Assembly (NCBI RefSeq): GCF_003054445.1
Contig: NC_042507.1
Location: 1,798,001 to 1,862,000 of the forward strand
DNA: 64,000 bases
Origin: Pichia kudriavzevii
Lineage: Eukaryota > Ascomycota > Pichiomycetes > Pichiales > Pichiaceae
Direction of reading: 5' to 3'
Translations under genes and position numbers: made by a program
In this document: positions 1 to 9,400 of the stretch, one piece after another
Layout of the letters: the number at the start of each line of letters is the position of its first letter
Position numbering within the stretch: position 1 is the stretch's first letter
The notes under the pieces: model-generated
Told to the model about the DNA's origin: nothing
The model's input: the letters and a program-made list of their open reading frames with translations, nothing else
The model's database searches: none

Positions 1-881
1 AGTGCTACACTGATGGTCGAGTAAGTGTCCTTAATAATGCCACCTTTCTCCTTCAATGTTCCCAGCCATCCTCCAATACCAAGAAAAGAGTTTTCCGCCT
101 TAAGGAACGTACTTGCCTTATCATAATAGATTGAGCCAATTGTATGCAATAGCTCTAGGCCAAATGATTCCATCTTCAAATTCTCAGCTTCCAATCTAAA
201 TTTCTCCTTAAAAGATTCGATGACATCTTGAGATTTATCTGTTTCTGTGTACAACGATAGTCTATTGATCAGTTTTTCAGTTAGGTCCTTTTGTATTTCC
301 TCCCGATGAATACGTTGTTCTTCTTCTAACTTCTCTCTCTCAGCCTCAAGTTCTTTTTTTCTTTGCTCTTCTACAGCCTTGGTTTGTTCTTCGTGGGTCA
401 AATTGTTCAGATCCGAATCTCCCAAATATTTATTAGATGAAACACTGGTTGGATTTTCAGTGTAATATCGTTCTGCACGCTCGGCATCGTCCTTTACTTG
501 CTCCTTTTTACGTGTGTGTTCTTCCTCCTGGCTCTGCAATTCGAGTTCTTTGGTTAGGTTCTTCAACATTGTTAGTTCTCCCACATAAGGAACAAAAGAT
601 TCACCTCCAAAGATATCCTCAAAGAATTTCTCCGGATCCACCATCTCACCAGCTCCAGCTTCCTGAATACCGTGTTGGTCATACTTGGATCTCAGTTCTT
701 TATCACTCAAAACTTGGTAGGCTTCACTGATCTTTTTGAATGTTTCTGCTGCCTCCTCATTGCCCGGGTTTTTATCAGGGTGGTATCTGATCGCCAGCTT
801 CCTGTAGGACTTTTTGATTTCCAATTCAGTCGCATCTGTTTGGACTTGCAAAAGCTCATAATAGGTGGTATCCTTTACCAT
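1..881 (-). CDS. DJP1: DJP1/CAJ1-type J-domain protein, 3' end beyond window
   Basis: Translation of the minus strand from the ATG at 881 opens with an N-terminal J domain ([14 protein letters not shown]), with the HPD motif in RYHPDKNPG around residue 37 and [14 protein letters not shown] near residue 60. [19 protein letters not shown] segment follows, then a charged KEEE/ERK-rich coiled stretch (about 110-200) and a DnaJ-X-type region containing [14 protein letters not shown]. This order and wording match S. cerevisiae Djp1, a cytosolic Hsp40 that helps import peroxisomal and mitochondrial proteins; Caj1 is the close paralogue and cannot be excluded. About 293 codons are visible and the C-terminus is off the left edge. 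The family assignment is seen directly; the cellular role is by homology. Confidence 0.85.
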   Translation of the reverse strand, partial: MVKDTTYYELLQVQTDATELEIKKSYRKLAIRYHPDKNPGNEEAAETFKKISEAYQVLSDKELRSKYDQHGIQEAGAGEMVDPEKFFEDIFGGESFVPYVGELTMLKNLTKELELQSQEEEHTRKKEQVKDDAERAERYYTENPTSVSSNKYLGDSDLNNLTHEEQTKAVEEQRKKELEAEREKLEEEQRIHREEIQKDLTEKLINRLSLYTETDKSQDVIESFKEKFRLEAENLKMESFGLELLHTIGSIYYDKASTFLKAENSFLGIGGWLGTLKEKGGIIKDTYSTISVA

Positions 882-1223
882 ACTCAGATGATGCTCTATG
901 GTCTTTCAATTGCTTTTGTCAGATATATCAATATTATTTTCTCTAACACTAATACACTTAAGCGTCAACTTTTCTTGTCCATTTTTTTTTTCCTGTTGCA
1001 TACAAATTTGTATCAAGAAAAATATCAGGTGGCGCTCACAAAAGGCTGGAGAACAAAGCTGAGCCACTATATTTTCTCCAAAGAACTACCATGTTAAATA
1101 CAACCGACTTGTACGAATTTGTTCCTCTATGTATACCTATATATAGCATATACATATCAATATCAAATAAACATTGCTAAGCATGTAATTACCTGTGGTA
1201 AAGGACAGCCAATCGTTGTTGGA
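882..1223. other. intergenic, DJP1 upstream region
   Basis: 342 bp between the start of the J-protein gene and the stop of the RraA-like gene, both on the minus strand. It is AT-rich, with a TATA-rich stretch near 1135-1160 and T-runs near 985. It should hold the DJP1 promoter and the terminator of the next gene. I see no further gene; the open frame running through it has no family resemblance. Confidence 0.5.
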
Positions 1224-2012
1224 CTAAAGACCAGCTCTTCTCTTCTTCTGGGCCGGAGTACATTCTAGTCCATTGAGGATGTCTTCCTTGACAAGGGTGT
1301 CAGCTTGCACTCTCTTTGGAATGTATTCCATAATCGAGCTCAGTTCTTCACTATCGGCTACTCTGACAACACCATTGTCATCACCCATAATGATATCACC
1401 AGGATTGATTGTCTCAACATGTGGTTCCGGGTACCCATCGACCAGCACTTCAAGCGGAACGTTGATTCCAACCATTTTAACTACTGGACCATGGGCGGCA
1501 GTTCCTAATCCATATGAAAAAACGTCCCTCTTCAACTCTAGATGCTCATCAATGTCCCTAACTCTACCAAACACAACTGTGCCTCTACTTCTCAGGTAGT
1601 TTGCTCTAGTCGACATTAGTCCTCCATATAATGCGTTTGTCATTTTGGTGAATGGCGCATCCTTCTTTTGCAAGTTGAGAGTTGTACCAATGACCAAAAC
1701 TGAGTCCTCAGGCAACTTGTCAATGTATCCTCCACTAATCGCCTCTCTCGGATCATCCTTTGGCGCAAACAACACGGTGTACGCCTTTCCCACCATTGTT
1801 GTCTTGGTTTCGTTGGCAGAGTATCTATGCAAGTTTGGCAATGAGCCGCCCAACTTATACTGATGTTTCACCAAGGCATCAGACATGTCGCATGTGGCAT
1901 ACTGGGATAGCACTTGTATGATTTTCTTTGTTTCCTTTGTCATTTCAATCCTGTGAGGGGCCTGAATACTATCGAATCTTGCCAACAGTGTAAGGCCTTC
2001 TACTGACTCCAA
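1224..2012 (-). CDS. RraA-like / HMG-CHA aldolase family protein (YER010C-like)
   Basis: The 262-residue product carries the RraA/dimethylmenaquinone-methyltransferase-like fold signatures: TCDMSDALVKH near residue 40, YTVLFAPKDDPREA near 78, ALYGGLMSTRANYLRSRGTVVFGRVRDIDEH around 127-155, and a terminal PGDIIMGDDNGVVRV. The G-R-x-R-D segment is the usual substrate and metal site of the family. S. cerevisiae YER010C has the same segments in the same order; bacterial and plant relatives act as 4-hydroxy-4-methyl-2-oxoglutarate/oxaloacetate aldolases or bind RNase E. The actual substrate in this yeast is unknown. The conserved part begins near Met24 (ATG at 1943), so the first 23 residues may be untranslated leader. 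It is divergent from the glucoamylase gene. Confidence 0.8.
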   Translation of the reverse strand: MESVEGLTLLARFDSIQAPHRIEMTKETKKIIQVLSQYATCDMSDALVKHQYKLGGSLPNLHRYSANETKTTMVGKAYTVLFAPKDDPREAISGGYIDKLPEDSVLVIGTTLNLQKKDAPFTKMTNALYGGLMSTRANYLRSRGTVVFGRVRDIDEHLELKRDVFSYGLGTAAHGPVVKMVGINVPLEVLVDGYPEPHVETINPGDIIMGDDNGVVRVADSEELSSIMEYIPKRVQADTLVKEDILNGLECTPAQKKRRAGL

Positions 2013-2632
2013 AGTAGATGCTCAATCGAAAGCAACACTGCACTCTTATTGCCATTACCAGCTACTGACTTTTTTTTTCCATGTCTTTATTAATCCATTT
2101 CCCCATGTCCGATATCGGATCTTCGGAGAACAGAAACAATAACTACATATAGTAAGTTTACGTAAGCATTTATGCTATTGAGAGAAAACAAGAGACAAAG
2201 ACTCCCCCCCCAAAAAAAATGGCAGAAAAAAAAAAAGACAAAGTTGGCTAACATTCCGTGCACCACAATAACAATTGGCTTTATATGCTGAGCCACCAAG
2301 GTGGCTCGGCTGTTCTTAGTTTTTTTTTTGTTTCTAGACTATCAGCTCCTCTTTTTTTTGTTTCTATTAAGTTTTCCCCGTCCCGGATTAGCCAAAAACA
2401 GTCAAATAATGTTGTTTATGTACCGAGGTATATATCAGTATACATTTACCTGAAACGTATTGAAGGTGTGGCATTGCTTGGGAGCTTTTGCTTGCATTAG
2501 AAGGAATACTCAGAAACAGTCATCCGCCTCAATCGTGGAAGTTCCAACAGTCTTTGCTTATTAGAAGATAATTTTAATTTCAATCAGTAGGGGTCTTATA
2601 CCAAAGGAATAGAAATCATTTGATAATAGAAA
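2013..2632. promoter_or_regulatory. divergent promoter region, RraA-like gene / glucoamylase
   Basis: 620 bp shared upstream region. It contains several poly-A/poly-T tracts (2070-2077, 2212-2240, 2320-2362), which are common nucleosome-depleting elements in yeast promoters. An AGGGG motif lies at 2589-2593, about 40 bp before the glucoamylase start; this matches the stress response element core but may be chance. No gene is supported here. Confidence 0.45.
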
Positions 2633-4357
2633 ATGAAGTATATGAGTGGACACCAAGTCTTGGAAATATGTACATGCATGTTGTTGTTATCAGCCACTGG
2701 GTTCTCTGCTCCTTCAACCTTTGTTGCTACAACCAACATCCAAAATAATAACCAGCCGGTGCTTTTATCCCCACCAAACCCAATATCATTATTCGAGTCG
2801 TTTATTTCTTATATGAGGCTGTTGTTTTCAAGAAATAAAAGATTTAAAAAAATATGTACTTTTGTCGATTCTGATATTGAGAGCATCTATGAACTAAATA
2901 TCACGATAAATGAAACCTTTGAATCATGGCTTGAAGAACAAAAGCGATTTTCATTTGATTCAATATTGGAAAATATTGGAGGTGTTGGTTTCAAGTACAA
3001 TGATGTAGCTGAAGGTGCCGTGATTGCCTCGCCTTCGAAAGATCATCCAAACTACTACTATCAGTGGACAAGAGACGCAGCAATTACAATCTCTTCTTTA
3101 GTTGAATTTTTAGAAGATAATATCGATAGTATAGGTGGTAAAAATATGAAGAGGGTTTTTTTGGGAATTGAGTCATATATTAAAAATAGCTACGACTTAC
3201 AGAGAATAGACAACTTGTCAGGCAAATGGGAAACACTAGACGGGTTGGGTGAACCAAAATTCATGGTCGACTCTACAGCCTTTAATGAGAGTTGGGGGAG
3301 ACCACAGAGGGATGGACCGGGATTACGAGTAATCACATTAACCAACTATATCAACTTTTTACTCGATAATGACTTTGATTTTCAAACTCCAAAGTTGAAA
3401 AGTTTTGATTTTGTTTATCAGGAAATCTTAAAGCCAGACTTGTCTTACATCATGAAGAATTGGAACAAAAACGGGTTTGACCTTTGGGAAGAGGTAGATT
3501 CCTATCATTTATTCACTTCTTTAACACTGTTGAAAGCCCTCAAAAATGGTATTAAAATATCAGAGAAATTCAATGATGAAGAATTTTGCACTAAATTAAG
3601 AGAAACATTTATTGCATTAAGAGCTTTTATTCTGTTTGACAGCGGCTTTAAAAGCTTAAACGTACCCTACCTAATTGAAACACCTTCCTTGTTATACCTT
3701 GGCAAACGATGCGGCTTAGACATTGGCTCTCTATTAGCAACTTTGAGGGCTCATGACATTGATGATCCTTCGGATATTATAGATATCCCATTCTCCGTCG
3801 AAGATTCCGCTGTCTTGAGCACTTTGTTTGCATTGGTGAATGACATGAAATTTAGATACCCAATCAATCATGAAGACGGAACTTTTAGTAAGGGTGTTGC
3901 ATTAGGTAGATACCCAGAAGATATATATGATGGCTACGGTCTTAGCGAAGGCAACCCATGGTTTATTGCAACTGCAACGGCATCAGAGGTGCTATTCAAC
4001 CTCATATATTTGCTTTACAAAAATGGAAATGATTTGATCATACCTAAAGATCAGTTTTTCTTCTATTCTAGTATTGTTAACTTAAATCCTAATATGAAAT
4101 CTGATGAAGTTATAATGCCCTTTGGGTCCGAGGCCTTTATCAAAACAACATTGTCGCTGTTAAGGTATGCAGATTCATTTTTAGAGGTCATACACAAACA
4201 TGTTGCAGAAGGCGGGCATATGAGTGAACAATTCAATAAATACAATGGTTTTATGGAAGGTGCTGAAGATTTAACATGGAGCTATGGTTCCTTCTGGAGT
4301 GCAGTGAGGTGGAGAAGAAAAGCCAACCAAGTGGTTGATTTAGTCCTAAAGAGTTAA
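2633..4357 (+). CDS. glucoamylase (GH15), predicted secreted
   Basis: The 574-residue product is a glycoside hydrolase family 15 exo-1,4-alpha-glucosidase, which releases glucose from starch or glycogen ends. An N-terminal hydrophobic segment (about residues 8-26, ending FSAPS) looks like a signal peptide. The substrate-binding motif YYYQWTRDAA is at about 140-149. GLGEPKF carries the expected general acid at Glu207, and GAEDLTWSYGSFWSA carries the expected base at Glu545, by comparison with Saccharomycopsis fibuligera Glu and S. cerevisiae Sga1. There is no starch-binding CBM20 and no Ser/Thr linker; the protein ends right after the catalytic domain. If the signal peptide works, the enzyme is secreted, periplasmic or vacuolar rather than cytosolic. 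It converges on TRM5 with a 62-bp gap. Confidence 0.88.
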   Translation: MKYMSGHQVLEICTCMLLLSATGFSAPSTFVATTNIQNNNQPVLLSPPNPISLFESFISYMRLLFSRNKRFKKICTFVDSDIESIYELNITINETFESWLEEQKRFSFDSILENIGGVGFKYNDVAEGAVIASPSKDHPNYYYQWTRDAAITISSLVEFLEDNIDSIGGKNMKRVFLGIESYIKNSYDLQRIDNLSGKWETLDGLGEPKFMVDSTAFNESWGRPQRDGPGLRVITLTNYINFLLDNDFDFQTPKLKSFDFVYQEILKPDLSYIMKNWNKNGFDLWEEVDSYHLFTSLTLLKALKNGIKISEKFNDEEFCTKLRETFIALRAFILFDSGFKSLNVPYLIETPSLLYLGKRCGLDIGSLLATLRAHDIDDPSDIIDIPFSVEDSAVLSTLFALVNDMKFRYPINHEDGTFSKGVALGRYPEDIYDGYGLSEGNPWFIATATASEVLFNLIYLLYKNGNDLIIPKDQFFFYSSIVNLNPNMKSDEVIMPFGSEAFIKTTLSLLRYADSFLEVIHKHVAEGGHMSEQFNKYNGFMEGAEDLTWSYGSFWSAVRWRRKANQVVDLVLKS

Positions 4358-4419
4358 ATAAAATCTTTGTTTTTTACAGAATCTATAGATTGTTTGCACT
4401 TTAAGTTTGATACAAATAA

Positions 4420-6042
4420 TCATGCAGCAAATGCAACATCCTCGGGTAATTTGAAGGAGATGCAGTACATCAGCTTACATGGTGCAACTTGCCTTACTAC
4501 ATGATATTTAATATCGGATACTGGAATATCGTAGTTTAGTTGATTGACGATTTTGGAATGTATTCTTTTTTCAAGCTCCTTTTCAATGTCCCCCTCAACT
4601 TCGTCTTCCTTGTACTTTTCAAAATGATGAACATTGATTATAGGCAACTTATAGCCTGGAAGATTTTTGATCTGCTCTTTTGTCATATTAGGATAGCCAT
4701 TAGTATATAAACCCACATACGAGTCAACAAAAGTAATTGCAGAGTCAGGTAAATTCATCACATAATGGGACGGGAATAATGGGACATCAAATTGTAATTG
4801 CTTTCTTTTCTTTGACGGTTGTGCATCTTGGTCCTCATCGGAAACTTGCTTCTTTTGTCTCTTACCTGGCCCTTGTGATTTATCAGTGTATTTGATGTAA
4901 GGTGTGGACCTTTGAAATTCTGCGATTAATTGAGGCGATTTCCTTATAAATTCTCTACCATCTAAATTAGAAGGTTTCACAAACTGGTCAACTTTATTTT
5001 GGTTGATGTTCATCTTGAGGTATTTGAAAGACTCAGGATTAAGATCATTCGCAAAAACCAAACATGACTTCTTGCCTGCGGGAATTGCAAATGGTCCAAC
5101 ACCACCCATAACATCACAAACTATCTCTCCTGTTCCAAATGATTTTATTAGTCTTTCATGCTCAGTTGCAAGTCTGGAATTCCAATAAACCTTTCCAAAA
5201 TCAAAAGTAAATTGGCAGCCGCTCTCCTTTTGTGTAACCACAAGGTTGTCTTCTCCGGCTAGAATTTCCATTTCAAAAGTCCTAAATTCAGATGTAATAT
5301 TGTTTGTTTTGTTGACAACTGTCTTGATGTTCGGAAATTTTTCTAAAATAACCTCTCCAATAATGTGTCTGTAGGGCATATACTGCTCTTTTAAATTCAA
5401 GTGTGCTAAATGCCCAGCTACCGTGAACGCACTAGGACATTGTTCCACGAGGGAATCCGGTAAAATAGCCTTCAAAATATCATCGTATGGCCAGTAATCA
5501 AAGTCAAAATTAAGAGTATGTATTTTGTAAATGGCTCCTATTTCTTTTAACCTTTTATAGGTTGATTCAGGAACATTACACTTCAATAGTTCAGGCTCAG
5601 TATTAAGTCCTCTTTCATCATTTTCTGTAACCCTAATGTCATCCTTTAACAATAGAGCTTTCAGTTTTGTATTTTTCAAACTGATTTTTTTGTATTCCTC
5701 GTCAGATAGCTCTTCTTTTGTATACTCCACTAGCGATGGTTTTTGGGGAATACTGAGTGCAATAGAGGACGATGAAGGTTTCTTTCTTCCGATGAACTCA
5801 TTGATATACCTAATTTCAGGTAACAATAATGCCCATACTTTTTTCGTAACAAGGAATTTTGATTTATCGAGTTTAGTCATCCCTTCATTTCTAGGGGGCT
5901 TCAACTGCTTTAGAAATACTCCCGACGACATTTTCCTGATGAACGGCCTACAAAAATTCATGTGAGAATCTATATTGCAGCTTAGACAGGGAGTATTGAA
6001 GTTCTTCCTCTTGAAAAATATTCTGGAATAATACTTCCACAT
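4420..6042 (-). CDS. TRM5: tRNA (guanine37-N1)-methyltransferase
   Basis: The product (540 residues from the first ATG) matches Trm5, which methylates G37 next to the anticodon using S-adenosylmethionine. Visible landmarks are TVAGHLAHLNLKEQY near residue 208, KVYWNSRLATEHERL near 285, the SAM-binding loop VCDVMGGVGPFAIPAGKK at about 308-325, ANDLNPES after it, and the catalytic NLPDSAITF near 429. A lysine/glutamine-rich insert sits between the last two, as in S. cerevisiae. Three in-frame starts are plausible: 6042, 5961 (Met28) and 5931 (Met38, in KMSSGVF, which lines up with the yeast KMSGVF). The residues before Met38 are rich in Lys, Arg, Phe and Cys with few acids, resembling a mitochondrial presequence. 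Confidence 0.93.
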   Translation of the reverse strand: MWKYYSRIFFKRKNFNTPCLSCNIDSHMNFCRPFIRKMSSGVFLKQLKPPRNEGMTKLDKSKFLVTKKVWALLLPEIRYINEFIGRKKPSSSSIALSIPQKPSLVEYTKEELSDEEYKKISLKNTKLKALLLKDDIRVTENDERGLNTEPELLKCNVPESTYKRLKEIGAIYKIHTLNFDFDYWPYDDILKAILPDSLVEQCPSAFTVAGHLAHLNLKEQYMPYRHIIGEVILEKFPNIKTVVNKTNNITSEFRTFEMEILAGEDNLVVTQKESGCQFTFDFGKVYWNSRLATEHERLIKSFGTGEIVCDVMGGVGPFAIPAGKKSCLVFANDLNPESFKYLKMNINQNKVDQFVKPSNLDGREFIRKSPQLIAEFQRSTPYIKYTDKSQGPGKRQKKQVSDEDQDAQPSKKRKQLQFDVPLFPSHYVMNLPDSAITFVDSYVGLYTNGYPNMTKEQIKNLPGYKLPIINVHHFEKYKEDEVEGDIEKELEKRIHSKIVNQLNYDIPVSDIKYHVVRQVAPCKLMYCISFKLPEDVAFAA

Positions 6043-6435
6043 TCATGATAGGGTGAGACAAGATCACGTGATACGTTTTGCAAAAAAATGCTATCATTGT
6101 GTCTATGTCTATAAGTAGACGAACTTTGATGTTTAACCTGTTGTGCTACATGATTTGGAGGTCTCATCAATTCATATATATGCCTCATACTCAGTTAAAG
6201 CGTGATTTAAATACTAAATGGGCTAGTTAAATGAATTACTGATTGCATCACAGGGCTTTGCTCAATTAATCTTGCGTGCATGCCAAACAGGAAATATTGC
6301 CCCTTTTTTTTCATCAAAGAGGGTATATTTAGAATAAAGGACAATGTTTTCGAAGCTACTTCTGTTTATTGGTATAAGAGCTTACCATTTATGTCTACAA
6401 TTTAGGGAAAGAAAAGTAGTATTCGAGCCGTCAGA
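6043..6435. promoter_or_regulatory. divergent promoter region TRM5 / FKS-family gene
   Basis: 393 bp between divergent starts. A perfect palindrome ATCACGTGAT lies at 6063-6072, 21-30 bp upstream of the first TRM5 ATG. It matches the consensus of Cbf1-type basic helix-loop-helix factors (RTCACRTG). A T-run at 6304-6311 is a typical promoter feature. Binding is inferred from the motif only. No gene is seen. Confidence 0.45.
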
Positions 6436-9400
6436 ATGCAAGACTATATTCCCTATAGTAACCAGGGTAATGGTAATCCAGATGCTGATGACGCATCAAT
6501 TATGGACAACTCAGCTATAGGGAAGGATGCTGATAGCTTACCTAAAGCACATGGGACGAAGAAAACTGAAAGTCTTAATGCTAAAATTGGGCAGTCAGTA
6601 CAGCAATCGTCAAATTGTGCTGTTCCAGCCTCATCGGCAACACCTTGTGAATTCAGAGCGGAGGCTCAATCAAGATTGGACTCGGATCTGTATTTTTCTT
6701 ATAACAAGGACTTAAATGTACCACTTGATATACACCAGATATATGAGATTTTTCTGGATGTTGAACATATTTTTGGATTTCAACGTCACAACTGTGAGAA
6801 TGTTTTTGAATTGTTCATGTCTCAACTCGATTCTAAATCAAGCAGATTTTCAGCAGAGAAGTCATTAATTTTGTTGCACGCTGAATACATAGGCGGAGAA
6901 CATGCTAACTATAGGAAATGGTATTTTTGCGCCATGCTCGATGAGGATCCGGAGTTGTTAGAAGGTATTGATGGGGGTAAATCTAAACTTAGAGATTTCC
7001 AAAATGAATTCCCAAATATTGATTTTTATACAACGAAAAAATCACAAATTGTTGAATATAATTGGAGGAGACGCATGTACACGCTTACTGCCGCTGATAT
7101 GGTATACCAAGTTGCTCTATATCTAATGATTTGGGGCGAAGCAAACAATATGAGATTTGCCCCAGAGTTGTTATGCTTTATTTTCAAGTGTGCTCTTGAC
7201 CATCTACATAATATCAGAAGTACTTTGAATAAACCAAATTTTGAAGCCGGTGATTATTTAAAACGTGTAATTACGCCCCTTTACGAATATTATAGGGATC
7301 AGCAATATAAGCAAGTTGCAGATTTGTTTGTAAAGTCTGAAAAAGATCATGACAAGATTATTGGTTATGATGATATGAATCAACTATTTTGGTATTACGA
7401 CGGTATTAAGAGCTTAGAGGTGTCTAACCCCGAGAAAAGTAGCTTCATAAGTATTGCAAAGGAAGATAGATATGGTTATTTGCACAATGTCTCATGGGCA
7501 AGATCTTTTTACAAAACGTATAAGGAGAAACGATCATGGTGGCATGTTGTGACAAATTTCAGCAGAATATGGATCATTCATCTAAATGTGTTTTGGTATT
7601 ATTCTAGCTTTAATTCACCAACCTTATACACTTCGAATTACAACTACTTATTAGACAATCCACCCACACCTCAGGCAAGATTTTCTGTTGTTTCATTGGG
7701 AAGTAGCATTGGCTGTTTGGTGGAGATTTTGGCAACAATTTTTGAGCTTAGTTATGTTCCAAGAAAATGGCCAGGAAGACCTAGTTTGTGGAAGAGAATA
7801 TTTCTGTTGATCATTATCACTATTATCAATTTTGCCCCCTCGATCCTAATCCTAGGTTATATTCCATTGGATGCTACTTCACGCGTTGGATATCCATTGT
7901 CCATAATGCAATTCATCATTTCTCTTCTTACTACACTGCTGCTATCAATTCAAGCGCCATTTACCATGTTTAGCTTTTATTTCTCTAAAAAAATGATTTA
8001 CGACCCAATAAAAGTGTTTACTTCCGCTTTCCCGAATCTAGGTAAGTCAGGTAGAGTCACTTCTGTTAGTTTATGGATATTAGTTTTTGGTGCTAAATTC
8101 ACGGAATCATACCTTTTTCTAACACTTTCCTTGAGAGACCCCATTCGGAACTTGAGTATACTAGATTCGTCAAGATGTTATGGTGATATTTTTATCAAAG
8201 ACACTCTTTGCAAATACCAAAATGTTTTTGTTCTATTCTTGATTTTACTAACTGATTTGGTTTTATTCTTCTTGGATACTTACCTTTGGTATATCATATG
8301 GAATTGCATTATTTCACTATCGATATCTTTATCCAGCGGAATTTCGATGCTATCGCCATGGAGGAACATTTTCACAAGTCTTCCAACACGTATTCATTCT
8401 AAACTTTTGGCAACATCCAAGCTGGAGATCAAGTACGATTCGGTGCTTTTGATTTCGCAAATATGGAATGCATTTGTCATATCTCTCTATAGGGAACACT
8501 TAATTTCACAAGATCAGGCTCATAAAATGTTGTATTCATTGGTACCCGATGATGCAACAGGCATAATGTCTTTGAAGGCCCCTTCTTTTTTCCTTTATCA
8601 AGGTGACAGTGGCAGGGACGTTACCGACTACTTTGCTTTAAACTCAGAAGCAGAAAGAAGAATTTCTTTTTTTGCACAGAGCTTGAGTACTGCAATTCCT
8701 GAACCTATTCCCGTCGAATCCATGCCTCAGTTTACTGTTTTCATTCCACATTATTCCGAAAAAATTCTTATGGAACTAAAAGAAATCATAAGACAAGATT
8801 CGAATTCGAAAATGTCATTATTAGAGTATCTAAAAACCATGTATCATCATGAATGGAAAAACTTTGTTTTGGACACCAAAATTTTGGCAACAGCTAAACT
8901 TTTATCAGAAAGTGAAAAAGAATATACACCAAAAGTTTCTACTTCAAGCGCAACATCTAATGTAGGTTCAGTGAAAACTGAAAAGGATTTTGTCGACAAT
9001 AAAATTAATGACTTGCCGCTATATTGCATTGGCTATAAAACCTCTGCGCCTGAATACATTTTAAGGACAAGAATTTGGGCATCTTTACGAACTCAAACAC
9101 TCTATAGGACAGTTTCCGGATTTATGAACTATTGCAAGGCTATCAAACTATTACATAAAGTTGAAAATCCAGAACTGGAAGAATATTTTGGTGATGCCAA
9201 AACATTTGAAAATTATTTGGAAATGCTGGCCTCCAGAAAATTTAGATTGTTAGTGTCAATGCAGAGACTACAAGAGTTTAATGACTCAGAGGAAGAAAAT
9301 TTGAAAGTTATGATTAACACTTATCCATCTTTGTTCATATCATCACTTAACAAAGAAATCGATCCTGAAACAAATGAAACAAAGTTTTACTCGGTCTTAT

